In this document: piece by piece, positions 47,951 to 59,172 of the stretch | How positions within the stretch are numbered: position 1 is the stretch's first letter | How the letters are laid out: each line of letters begins with the position of its first letter | DNA from: Erigeron canadensis | Lineage: Eukaryota; Streptophyta; Magnoliopsida; Asterales; Asteraceae | Assembly (NCBI RefSeq): GCF_010389155.1 | Contig: NC_057764.1 | Location: 41,238,275-41,302,274, forward strand | Length of the DNA: 64,000 bases | Direction of reading: 5' to 3' | Program-made: the position numbers and the translations under genes | The notes under the pieces: generated by a model | The model's database searches: none | What the model was told of the DNA's origin: nothing | The model's input: only the letters and a program-made list of their open reading frames with translations

Positions 47951-48338
47951 GACAATCAAATAAGAACCATTTTAAAATAAGAACACAGTAAGAATACTTA
48001 AAAACTACATTTTGATGCATTAAAAATTAATAAAACTAACATAGTGTATAACTAATTATCATCATTTAAGTGTTTAACAACACATTGGTCTGTCAAAATC
48101 AAGAAAATTATGTTTTTTGTTTTGTGCATTCATCTTAGATGCATATTTAGCAAAATGATGCATCCAACAAAAAATGTGAATTTTTCGATTTTGACGAATT
48201 AATGTGTTGTTAAACACTTAAATAATGATGATTAGTTCTGCACTATGTTAGTTTTATGGACTTTTAATGCATCAAAATGATGTTTTTAAGTGTTCTCACT
48301 GTTCTTTTTTTAAGAGTAATCTTACCGGAGTGTTACCC
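47951..48338. mobile_element. Hairpin MITE family A, copy 4
   Basis: Same layout as the copies at 22285 and 26508. TAACATAGTGTATAACTAAT on the left is mirrored on the right by GATTAGTTCTGCACTATGTT. The central CATTTTGCTAAATATGCATC region is inverted relative to copy 2. It is followed directly by a Stowaway MITE. Confidence 0.75.
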
Positions 48339-48348
48339 TATATATATT

Positions 48349-48607
48349 ATACTCCATCCGTCTCATTTTAATTGTCCAATTTTGACTGGCCAAATCTTTT
48401 TCTTTCGACTTTGACCTTAAATATCTTTCTTGGTGTTATATATTAGTTGATGAAAGTTATATCAATGAAAAGTACATTTAAAACTCAATCATTTCATTTA
48501 TGTAATATCAAATGTTATGTAACATAAATGAATATATTTATGGTTAAAGTTGAATGGAAATACCCAAAAAGTCAAAATAGGACACTTAATATGAGACGAA
48601 AGGAGTA
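48349..48607. mobile_element. Stowaway (Tc1/mariner) MITE
   Basis: Starts TACTCCATCCGTCTCATTTT and ends with the inverted AATATGAGACGAAAGGAGTA. This is the classic CTCCNTCCGT terminus with a TA target duplication. About 259 bp, non-coding. Confidence 0.8.
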
Positions 48608-48858
48608 TATATATATATATATAGAACGACAATAGAAAATTTTATTAATGAAAAAAAACTATTTAGCAAGATCGTGAATGTAAAATTCAAGAAAAGAAAA
48701 TAAGAACTACACTCATTTCAACGTGAAACTTCAACGTATAGGATTATATATTCCTAATTATTAAAGAACCAAATTAGACGCTGTGTTGTGTCCACGACAT
48801 TCAACCGTACGTTTGCAACTCTCATTGGTTATTAACTTACTAGACCTAATACCCGTAT

Positions 48859-49529
48859 TAGGGGCGAGCAAAAATTGAACTGAAAACCGAAAAAAACATG
48901 AAAACTGAAAAATTCGAACCGAAAAAATCAAAAACCATTGGTTTTGGTTTTCTAAAAACCGAAAGTCATAGTTTGGTTTTGGTTTTCAATAAAAAACCGA
49001 ACCATAAAAACCGAACCGAACCAAAAATATATATTGTTTACTTTATTTTATTTTTATACCATATTATTATTAATTTTTGGTAAATATGTTAATATATTTG
49101 CAATTTTAGGTGTATATAATAATATCATCTATATGTTTTAAGTGAAAATATACATCAAGATTGATTTGTTTTAATAATTGTATAATTAAACAACGCATAA
49201 AACATATAAACAGTTATATATAAAATTTGTTTAAAGTTTGTACAACTTACTTTAATAGATTTGTTGTCATTGTTGTAGTGTTATTTTTACTAATATTGTT
49301 TTGAAAACCTGTTTAAATTAATTATGGTGTAATTAGATGGTATAAACTTATAAACTTTTCAAGCTCAATTAGACCCAAACCACAAGTGGTTAAAAACCGC
49401 CAAAAATCAAAAAACCGAACCGAAAAAACCCAAACCCAATGGTTTTAGTTTTCAAAAACCGAATTATAACAATTCAGTTTCGGTTTTAGTCAAAAACCGA
49501 CCCAAACCGAACCGTACTCAACACCCCTA
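48859..49529. mobile_element. Non-autonomous hAT element with 8-bp target duplication
   Basis: Flanks ACCCGTAT (48851-48858) and ACCCGTAC (49530-49537) differ at one base. Ends TAGGGGCGAGCAAAA and CTCAACACCCCTA are the usual hAT-type termini. The subterminal regions are arrays of AACCGAA/TTCGGTT words on opposite strands. Confidence 0.75.
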
Positions 49530-49542
49530 ACCCGTACGATGT

Positions 49543-49582
<40 letters not shown>

Positions 49583-50084
49583 TTTTTAATTTGTTCAAGA
49601 TAATTAAAAATATAGATAATTGTAATATTTTTTATAGTGTCTCGTATATATGCATAATGAATATACCATGATTTGAAGAGATATCTTAACTCAAAAATAG
49701 ATCTCGTTGAGAGTCTTGTATATTTTACCTATTGAGAATCTTCACATATATAAAACATATGGCATCGTGCAAGATGTTTTTTATGAGATATTAGATAACC
49801 AACAAAAGATGAATAATGTTCGTACATCATTTTAATGTGTTATGGGAATTTAAGATTTTAAGAACTTTAAACTTATAAATGTTCTTACGTAATTAATAAA
49901 AAACCTAATAAAAACCACCTACGAAATTGCATAGCCCGATTGCGCTTTTTATTTTTTGGTTGCAAAAAAATTGTTGTGTCATAATATATTTAGCTTTAAA
50001 ATATAAAAGTAAAGAACTTCATGGAGTGTGTGAGGCTTTTTAAAGTATACACAACCTTCGTGTCAAAGAAGCGTACTTTATATA

Positions 50085-50290
50085 AATGGTAGACATTCTA
50101 ATCTTTAGATATAAAGGTTAAAGGTTCAATCATTATCTCATGTGAAGACAACATGTCCTTTTATACTACTTAAATAAAACCTAAAATCAGTCTCTTTATT
50201 TAGGTAGAGATGAAGTCTGTCTACATTTTAACCTACCTCATACACCATCGTGGTAGACCCATCGTGGTAGACTTAAAACTCACAAAAGAC
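50085..50290 (+). mobile_element. Degenerate Au-like SINE remnant
   Basis: A weak B box (AAAGGTTCAATCATT, near 50120-50134) is followed by GTAGAGATGAAGTCTGTCTA and CCTACCTCATACACC, the 3' body seen in Au-type SINEs. Confidence 0.45.
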
Positions 50291-50736
50291 GACAGTGAGC
50301 AATTACACAACCTTCATGTCAAAGCACTTCAATGAGAGCTAATTCATAACAAACTATGCATCTACACACAAAGGTATATATAATTTGATTAATCATATCA
50401 AACAATCTTTATTGTAAAATAATTAAAGAAGTAGATATTAAGGCTATTATACATCTATACATACCTTTAACTCCATGTTGAAAATTTCAATTAGTTTTGC
50501 AGCCTTGAGTTCGAAGAAGTAATTCTTAAAATTAAAAATTTATATGTTATGTTTATATTTATGAGCATATAATAGAACTGAACCGAATTAATATATAAAA
50601 CCCACGAATGTAGTTAGAGTTCTATTTCTACACCAATCAGAACATATAAGGATTCATTATTTATAGATATCTTTATTTAATGTCGTGCCACATGTCAATC
50701 AATAAAAGCTATAATCTTGTTTTAATTTATTGGTAG

Positions 50737-50957
50737 ATATTACCCTTCGTCCTATTTTAGTTGTCATGTTGATTAACTTTAACCGTAAATAACTTTATTT
50801 GTACTATATGTTAGTTGATGAAACTTACATGAACGAAAAATACATTAAAAACTCAATCCATTCATATATTTTATATCAAGTGTTACATGACACAAACAAA
50901 GTTATTTACGATCAAAGTTAGTCAACATGACAACTAAAATAGGACGGAAGATATTAT
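50737..50957. mobile_element. Stowaway-type MITE
   Basis: TACCCTTCGTCCTATTTTAG, then TTGTCATGTTGA, is mirrored by TCAACATGACAACTAAAATA and GGACGGAAGATA. Same class and internal words as the element at 48349. Confidence 0.7.
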
Positions 50958-53256
50958 GGCATCACATACAGATGTAAAGCATTCATTGGGATAATTAAAT
51001 GATCACTTGTCTAGCTAAGTAAGTTCATGACCCGACTAATTGGTACGTACGTTGTCGTTAATTCATAATAAGAAACGATAAGATATTACCTTTGATCGGG
51101 ACGCAATCATGAGTAATAAATAAATGAAAAGGTTAGAAGAAAAATGAATGGGAGAAATTGAATAAACTTTCATAGCGAGAAACTTTTTGCACCTCGGAAT
51201 AATTGTTTTGGTATATATAAATAACTTTTATATTAAAACTATTATAAACTTCCTTAGAAAATTGAAGTTTTATGTCCATCGTAATAAAATATAATAACGG
51301 TAGTAGTGTGTTTCACAAAGCCAACACAAATTTTGGGTCTTGATTTTGGGGCGAACAACTTCTAATTTTTGAGGCATGTATACATATTGTTTATTCAATC
51401 ATAAAGTGTTCCCCAAGGTGTCACTCACTACTAAATTAATTAATAGGATTGATTAAATCAAGATTCTAATTCTATTGTTTAACAATCAGTTAATTACGTC
51501 TATAATTGATAGTTACTTTATTTTAATTAATGGCTATGTTTACTTAAATCGTAAAACACATAAAAAGAACACTATTCAGTTTGTCATAATTAAACAAGCT
51601 TGAAAATATATATACTCGTGTACTTTTTTAGTTAAAATATATTGTTGCTCTTCTTACATACCATTTAATACAATTTTGTTTTACAGTAGTTGTTCAACCA
51701 ACAAACAAACAAAGGTGGGGTAAACACTAAGATTCTCATACGTCTAGTTTTTTCATAGACCACCAAACATAGTAGAAAATGAAGAATAAAATGGGCTAAA
51801 CTGACAAAAGAGTAACTTATTTTAGTTAAAAGTATATAATTCATACTTTATACAAAAATTAAGTTGGATGAGAAAGTACTGGCAACAAGACGTACGTACT
51901 TGTGATTTCACATCACTAGCTAGCTAATTTTTCATTGAATTCCAATTCCAAATGGTTACCATAAGTAGTATAATCTTAACGCACGAACCTTTTCATATTT
52001 TGTAAAACACTCTACACACACACATTTTATTTTAAACCTGCATGTAAAAAAAATAAAAAATATATACTTTAGACAAATTTTACACCACACATAAGAAAGT
52101 CATGTAGTTCACAAATTTTTTGCTTGGAATCGTGAATTTCATGAAAGAAATTACAAAAACTAGCTAGCTAGGGAGTCAAATGATTAATTTGTAAGTATAA
52201 TAAATCTGTTCTTCTTAAAGTCGGGTAATGACTTAACTTTAAGAAGCAAAGGAAACTCAAGATGATTGATAAATTTTTGTCACACGTGTAACTTAAACCC
52301 ATAATCTCATCATTATTACAGTTACTGGATACCTTAACTCAATCGTTTGGACGGTAGATCATTTTATTAATGAGAGTGTTAATTAAGAAGTTAATGAAAA
52401 CAATAGCTATGGGTAGTTAAAGTCATAATCAATCATTAATATGTACTCTTGATTGAATATCAAAGGAAATCTAATGGGTCAATTTTACTTTTTTTCTTTC
52501 TTCTTCTTTTTTTTTTTTTTCTTTTGGAACGACGAATCAATTGTATTTTATATACATTAAAAATAATTTAATCCTTACCTTCGCGGCTTCATCCGATCAT
52601 TGGTGGGTGGAGAGTGCTAACAGAGGTTGGTCACCAAGTCACCAAGTCACCATCCCATCCTCAACCAAATTTTTCTTTATAAGTTTTTATGTTTTTCAAA
52701 CGAGGTTCTAAAAGAAAGTATTACGCTTTAACCCAATTTAAAGTAAAATATTTCAGCCTTCTATCTTCAAAAATCTTGGATTTGTCATTTCTTTAATACA
52801 TAATTATATACATACATTTAGTAATATGCGTTTCGATTTAGTTCACACTCTTTATACATATATATATATGGTATGTTACATGTGAGTGCGTACTACGTAT
52901 TCTATTTATATATTTCAGGTAAAACCACAAACAAAAAAAAAATAGTTGTATATATGAGAGACTATATGAAACTACAAACAAACAGTCATTAATTCACGAC
53001 CTCGATCAGCTCTTGGTTATCCCAAATAGAAACAAACATTGTTTTGTATAACATATACGTGTTCCATATTTATCTCTTGATTAAATGGAGTGTTTTCATA
53101 TGACCATGATACTACATACGATCATCATCACGTGATTTGGTACAGACTAGTACTATACTACTATTACAAACACCGTATGAGTTTATATCGTTTTTTTCTT
53201 TTTCATTTGATTCATTCTCATGGTAGGAAGTTTCCTTGGAATTAGTTTCCTGAAAG
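50958..53256. other. Intergenic DNA, nothing recognised
   Basis: AT-rich, with a pyrimidine run near 52490-52525. There is a short tandem CACCAAGT repeat at 52630-52650. No gene or complete transposon was recognised. Confidence 0.35.
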
Positions 53257-53512
53257 GTAAACTATCTTTGACCGAATGTCTATAGTAAGAAAAAACTAAA
53301 GTTATGTGTATTGTATGTAAGCAACTTGAAAAAATGTTTATTGTATGTTAAAAAACATACGTGACAACCATATACAGGTGCCACTTGTCAAATTTTAATT
53401 GGTTGAAACGAAATTCTTACATACAATAAACATTATTCCAAAGTTGTTTACATACAATACACACAACTTTAGTTATTTCCTACTATAGACATTCGTTCAA
53501 AGTTTCTTACAT
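53257..53512. mobile_element. MITE with ~70-bp terminal inverted repeats
   Basis: CGAATGTCTATAGTAAGAAA and TTATGTGTATTGTATGTAAG on the left are mirrored by ACATACAATACACACAACTT and CCTACTATAGACATTCGTTC on the right. It is non-coding. The class (MULE-like or other) is undecided because no clear target duplication was found. Confidence 0.6.
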
Positions 53513-54204
53513 TCGAGAAAACTAATTAGTAATATAACTCTTGTTATTTAGAAAAAAAACTACGCTAAACTTGCGATTAAAAAAAACTTCAACAAAAACT
53601 ATATATTTAATTTCACAATTGAAAATGTTCAATGTGACAAAAAAAAATAATCGAATATATAGGTCAAAATTTAATACAACTATTGTCATTCAAAAGGTAA
53701 CACATACCCGAATTCTTTTGTATGCATCATAAGAAAATATAATGTAAAAGAAAAAAAACAGTAGAATAATACTATATATATATTTTAAGTTATAGTTGGT
53801 TAGAAATAAAAAATATCTCAATAAACTGATAAAGTATCGAAAATAAAGAGAAGTATTGCAAATCACATAAATATATTCAGTTAAATAAAATGTCTACATT
53901 TGGCATTAAATTATAAATCGAAAAGAATCTTTCTAGGTATTGATTGGCAGAAATTATTATATTATATTCTTAAAACAAAGTTGGAAATAAAATAATAAAA
54001 AAAAAAACACGAAATATGGAGAAGAAAACAAGGAGAAAATACACCCTGATGTTATTGATAGTGTGTGAAACAGTCACACTACTTTTTAAATTAACGGATA
54101 AATCCACAAGATTTTACACTATTTGGTAACCTTCACAAATAAAAATGTCGCTTTATTTTAATATGACTACCAAATACGTTGTATGAGAAGATATAAACAT
54201 GGCA

Positions 54205-54450
54205 TGTCGTATCCATGCAATGCGGCAGTGGTAGTGGGCACGACAATCTAGTATTGTGGGTGACGGTATTATTTTTGGTGGTGGCGGTGTCAAATCTAAA
54301 GTGGTGTAGGTTGAGTGAAATATTTAAAAAGATAAGGGCTTAAAGTGTTAATTTTTAAAATAAATGTCAAGGATAATTCTGGTAATTCAAAGACATAAAT
54401 TACTAAAAATAAAAAGAGCCCTTTTATTTTATAAGGGAGTAGAGATAAAG
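54205..54450 (-). mobile_element. Short Helitron-like element (GCGCGG family, degenerate)
   Basis: On the minus strand it starts TCTCTACTCCCTTATAAAAT and ends CCGCATTGCATGGATACGAC. It is the most diverged of the six short copies. Confidence 0.4.
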
Positions 54451-55038
54451 ATAGAGATAAAAATCAATATTAATTTTTGTAAAATAACTTATTAAGTAAT
54501 CATAACAATATCGAAATTTTTCAATTTCATTCATATATAGAGAAAAAACGATATTTTAATTGGATGTCTATATATTTACAAGCGATGTCACATTGATATT
54601 GTTCGGCAACCCATTAGGTTTGTTTGGCAAATAGTGAATAATTTTGTTCAATCATTATGAGAGTTTGTTATGATGACAAAAACTTAGGCAAGTACAATTT
54701 ATATTTCCTTATTTTGTATAGGAATATTTGAAAGGTTGTTGGTCATTACCAAATAAAAACCTTTGCTACGTACACAAAAAGGAGTTTACATGATGAAATC
54801 ATTGTGGAACCAATACATGGATAAATATACACACATATGTATATTACTTTATCGTACAAGTATGGTTGAAGCCAACTTAACTATTAGCATGAACAATTGA
54901 CCATAAAGAATCCCAAAGATAAAACTTGTAATGTACGTGCATATGGATGGCAAGTAACATTGTATAATCACTTTTAACAAAACTCATCAAATAAAAAGAA
55001 CTAATACTTTAACATGACACAATAATCATGATCCTAGT

Positions 55039-55815
55039 AGGTAACTGGGTTTCGGGTTATTTGGTTCGGGTTATTCGGGTTTCAAAGAATTATAAGTTAA
55101 CCCGTAACCCAAACCAAATAATATTTGGGTTATTTGGGTTTGAGTTCGGGTTTTTTGGATCGGGTTTTGGTTAACCCAAATAAAATGTCATTGAATTTAC
55201 GTGCATTAGTTACGCAATATTGCAACAATATAATTTCAATTTCAAAAACTTGATTAATAGTGATACTTATATAAACTAAGTTCTTTATTTTCAAATGTGT
55301 TGAAACACTTTTGACTATGCGTTTTTTGAATTCTTGAATGAAAAAATGATAATATTATTAGAATAAAAGTCATAGACAAAACAAATAAATTACAAAATAT
55401 ATAAAAATATAGAAACTACTTATATTAAATAAACAAATTTTGACAATATATAACTCTTTTTATATTCATATTTTTATCATCTTTTATTAGTGTATTTTTT
55501 AACATCCATTATTATTTAACTTTGCACATTTCTGATTTTGTTTATAAATGAAAATTTAATATTCAAATAATATATACTTAAACAAATTTAATGTGTTATA
55601 TTAGTGTATATATATATATATAAACGTATCTTATTTGGGTTATTTGGGTTGACCCAAACTATAACATTTTCACCCACAACCCAAACCGATTAAGCTTTGG
55701 GTTATTTGGGTTAACCCAAATGACGACCCACAAACCAAATAACCCAACCCGTATCACCCAAACCCATTCGGGTTGGGTGGGGTTATTTGGGTTTGGTTAT
55801 TTTCAACACCCCTAC
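55039..55815. mobile_element. hAT-like element with GGGTTATTTGGGTT arrays
   Basis: Both ends consist of GGGTTA/TAACCC words on opposite strands: GGTTCGGGTTATTCGGGTTT on the left, TAACCCAAATGACGACCCAC and further copies on the right. The right end is TTTTCAACACCCCTA, a hAT-type terminus. The left terminus is eroded and no target duplication is visible. Confidence 0.5.
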
Positions 55816-55882
55816 TCTGGCATTGGAATACTTTGCTCAATATTATGTGTTTCGTTAGAGCTCTTTTGGGCATATATATATA

Positions 55883-56256
55883 TAGTGGCAGACCCAGGAT
55901 TCATAGGGACGGGTAGCACAATTTTTTTTATTGATGGTCTTATATCGACGTAAAATAACGATACTGATTAAATTGTTACGATTTTTTAGGATTTTTGGCT
56001 ATTTATAATGATTGTTAAGAGTTTTTGGCACTTTGATAGTTTCCATTTATTATTTAATTTCTCAAGTACGTCTTTATAAATTATATAATTAAGATAATCT
56101 TTTAAAAGTTTTGAAATAATTACATAGACGGGTATCCCGTATTTGTTTGACCCGTAGCTCTAATAAATAATACATCATTTTCCCAAAAAAACTACACTAC
56201 ATGGATATAGCGAATCCGTAGCCCGGACTACCCCTATGTTCTTTGTAGGTCTGCCC

Positions 56257-56259
<3 letters not shown>
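55883..56259. mobile_element. hAT-like MITE, about 375 bp
   Basis: The left end GTGGCAGACCCAGGATTCAT, then AGGGACGGGTAG, is mirrored by CTACCCCTATGTTCTTTGTA, then GGTCTGCCCAT. It lies in a TA-rich target, so the duplication is ambiguous. A TA run follows at 56261-56302. Confidence 0.55.

Positions 56260-56260
<1 letters not shown>

Positions 56261-56302
<42 letters not shown>
56261..56302. repeat. TA microsatellite
   Basis: About 20 uninterrupted TA units. Confidence 0.85.
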
Positions 56303-56304
<2 letters not shown>

Positions 56305-56549
56305 CAAACGGTCATACAAACAAACACCATAAAAAACTTAATGAATTAAAAGCCCCGGCCTCTTTTTTTTTAGCGTCTAGATCACCATTATCAGTATGAT
56401 AGTATTACTAAGTCATGAACATAGCAAATCATTAATTCTACATTTATGATAACAATTACAGAAATATCAGAATATATCGAACTATAATACTAAACATTAA
56501 ACAAATATGACTCCATTGAAATGTTAGAAGTCTTTTTCTATCATTTAAA

Positions 56550-56665
56550 TATAACTTAAAAGCAGTCTATCTATCTTGATAGAGATAAGACTGTCTATAT
56601 CTCAACCTGTCACATATACCGTCAAGATATTTGAACTCAAAACCTGTAAAAATAACATTGGGTGT
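56550..56665 (+). mobile_element. Degenerate Au-like SINE remnant
   Basis: TAGAGATAAGACTGTCTATA followed by TCTCAACCTGTCACATATAC matches the same body as at 50200. No internal promoter is retained. Confidence 0.35.
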
Positions 56666-56699
56666 TTAATTATATACTTACTATATTCCGTTTAATTAA

Positions 56700-57157
56700 A
56701 AACAAATTTCTCTACTATCAATAAAAAAACTTAAGGGACAAAAAATACATGGACACACAACACAAAGGGAGTAGAAGAAAAAAGCAATACATAAGAAATA
56801 GAAGCCCTTCAATTATCATATATTTACTTGATTGCCATTGTGGCTTCTTTAATCTTTTTCTTTCTCTTTAAATTACTTGAGGAGCCTATTTCATTGATGA
56901 AGAAGAAGCAGAGGAAGAGAGCAGGTGGCCATCTCTCTCTTAAAGCCATCTCTCTCCAACTCCCTTTCTTCCTTCTACACCACCTCAAACATACATATAA
57001 TATATGTATGTATATCTATTATCCGATACCATCATCAATATATTGGATACAAATTTCCAGTTTTCTCCAAAACCCAATTTTGTTTTTGATGATTTATAAT
57101 TTTGTAAACAAAAAGATTGAATTTTGACAAACACCCAAATAGAATCTTGTCTTAAAA
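56700..57157 (+). promoter_or_regulatory. Upstream/leader region of the FLZ gene, with a CT-rich tract and a 99-codon upstream frame
   Basis: A CT-rich stretch at about 56931-56983 (CTCTCTCTTAAAGCCATCTC, then TCTCCAACTCCC) is typical of plant 5' leaders. An upstream ATG frame at 56828-57127 ends 30 bases before the main start. The transcription start is not defined, so whether that frame is in the mRNA is unknown. Confidence 0.4.
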
Positions 57158-59172
57158 ATGACAAATTTCAAGGGAAAGAATACTAACAAGCCAAGATTAA
57201 CACTAAAAACTCTACCTTTTTTCTTATCTTCATCAAATTCAAATGACCTTCAAAACAAGTCACAAAAAAGACTATTTGGAGATCAAAATGGTGTTGTTGG
57301 ACTGGGAATTGTGGTGGCTTTGAATCAAGAATCACAACATGCTCATAACAGTACTAATAATATTAGTGCTCAAAATCCTGTTTTTTCAGTTTCACCAAGA
57401 TCCAATCCAATCCCAATATTCAGTACTAAAAGGCCAATTGTTAAAAATGATGTTGAAATTGAGTTGTTGGAAGAGTATACATGTGTTATATCACATGTTG
57501 GGAATAATTTGATTAAAAAAAGAGAATATTTTGATGATGGGCTCAAGAAGAAAAGTGGTGCTAGTTATTGGGTTAGTAGTACTTATAATAATAACAAAAA
57601 CAATAATAATCATATTAGTGGTGGTGGTGGTGGTTTGTTTTGTGGACCATCTCCACCAATGGTTAGTAGTGTTGGGATGGTGTTTGATGATGTGGATTTC
57701 TTGAGTTGTTGTTACCTCTGCAAGAAAAAGCTTCTTGGATTGGATATTTTCATGTACAGGTATGGAAAAGACAACTCTCTTCTATTTTACTTTTAGTTTT
57801 TTTTGTGTGAAGTATTTGGTAAAGTTGTGAACTTTGAGTTATTTAATGCTTATGAGTTTGTTCTTGTTTTGGAAGTAGACATCTTGCCTCTTGGGCAGGG
57901 TAAAGCTGTTTACACCCGGATATATGGTTATTTGTTGTTGTGTTTGATTTGTTTAAAAACTAGATGATTTTTGGAAGTTTTTTTTGTATTTGGTATTTGT
58001 ATTAGATGATGATTCCAAATAATAAGGTTGTTCTTGATTAAAAAGCATCCATCTTGAACTAACTGTAATTTGTTATCAGATTGTTAAAAGACTAGGAGAA
58101 CCATATGTTGATGTCTTGATGATGATTTGTTTGTATGCTTGATATGTAATATGTAACCCCTTAATGATTCATTGGGCACATACTCAAAAAGTAGGATCCA
58201 AAAGACTATGATCTTTTGATCACTTGGACAATTAGTTATTTTCTGAACGAACAACATATGTGCAAAATCCAAAGAAAAGAGTTATGAAGTATCTACCAAA
58301 TTATTGTTTATTTTAATAAACGGAATGCTATGCACAAAAATTAGCTCGAAATTGCAGGGTTGGGCTTGTAAATGGCTCTTTTTGAGTTATTATTAAGCTA
58401 TAATTTGTTCATGTTTCTGAATTGAGTAAGATCTTGGCTTCCCTTTTGTCAATAACTTATGATGCAATCAAGATCTTGTACTTCCAAGCTGTTTGATATA
58501 CCGTTGTCATAGTCATTATCCTTTTTTAGAATACCCTCATGATCAAGGAAGATAAGGGAACAATAGTTTGCATATGTAGGTTACAACCTGTTTATGTCAT
58601 TTTCCCTCGAGCTAAATTCAATGGGCAGATGATATATGGAGATCAAAGGCAAAACATGTATATCTTGGAAACACTTTTATAGAGTAAAGAAGTATAAAAG
58701 AAAAGAAGAAGCTGTTATGGTAGTGAATATCCTGCTTGAAAATCTTAGATATATGAAAATACATAAATCTTGGATTTCATACATATGAACTGTCACAGAT
58801 CATCTGTGTAGGCTCGAGATTCTATTTCTTGTTGAACACTTAACATCATCAAATGGCACTAGACATCATGTATGTATTAGGTTGTGAGTTTGAGTCTCTT
58901 TACACATTAGTTTGTTACATTTCTTTTAAGCTGTATCAAGAAAACGTATGTATACCCGATTATATCTATTTGGCTGATTATTTGTTTGTTTTTTATATGT
59001 TGTTACTTTTAGAGGTGAGAAAGCTTTTTGTAGTGAAGAATGCCGGTACAAGCAGATCTCCGCTGATGAACACAAAGAAAATTATGCATCAGGGGTGAGG
59101 AAACAGCCCGAATACGTCGAGCCTCTATGCTCCAGTCCTATGCAGTTTCCTGCCGGGATGGCTGTAGCATGA
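57158..59172 (+). CDS. FCS-like zinc finger (FLZ, DUF581) protein, complete, 2 exons, 253 aa
   Basis: Exons 57158-57759 and 59013-59172 with a 1253-bp GT-AG intron that splits an Arg codon inside the zinc finger. The FLZ domain spans about 180-228: CYLC (C185, C188), GLDIFMYRGEKAFCSEEC (C207, C211), then RYKQISADE. This is the CX2C...FCSX2C pattern of the family, whose members are known as SnRK1-interacting adaptors in stress and sugar signalling. Upstream is a conserved-looking EEYTCVISH motif (about 105-113) and a Ser/Asn-rich N-terminus with a run of Asn and Gly (124-160), likely disordered. No membrane segment or signal peptide is seen. The start is the first ATG of the long frame. The subgroup is not assigned. 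Confidence 0.92.

Noticed and set aside
55900..56250. Possible coding gene between the hAT-like elements
   Set aside because: The sequence is fully accounted for by a MITE with inverted ends; no frame is supported.
56828..57127. Independent small gene upstream of FLZ
   Set aside because: It has no family resemblance and sits in the likely promoter/leader; kept only as a possible uORF.
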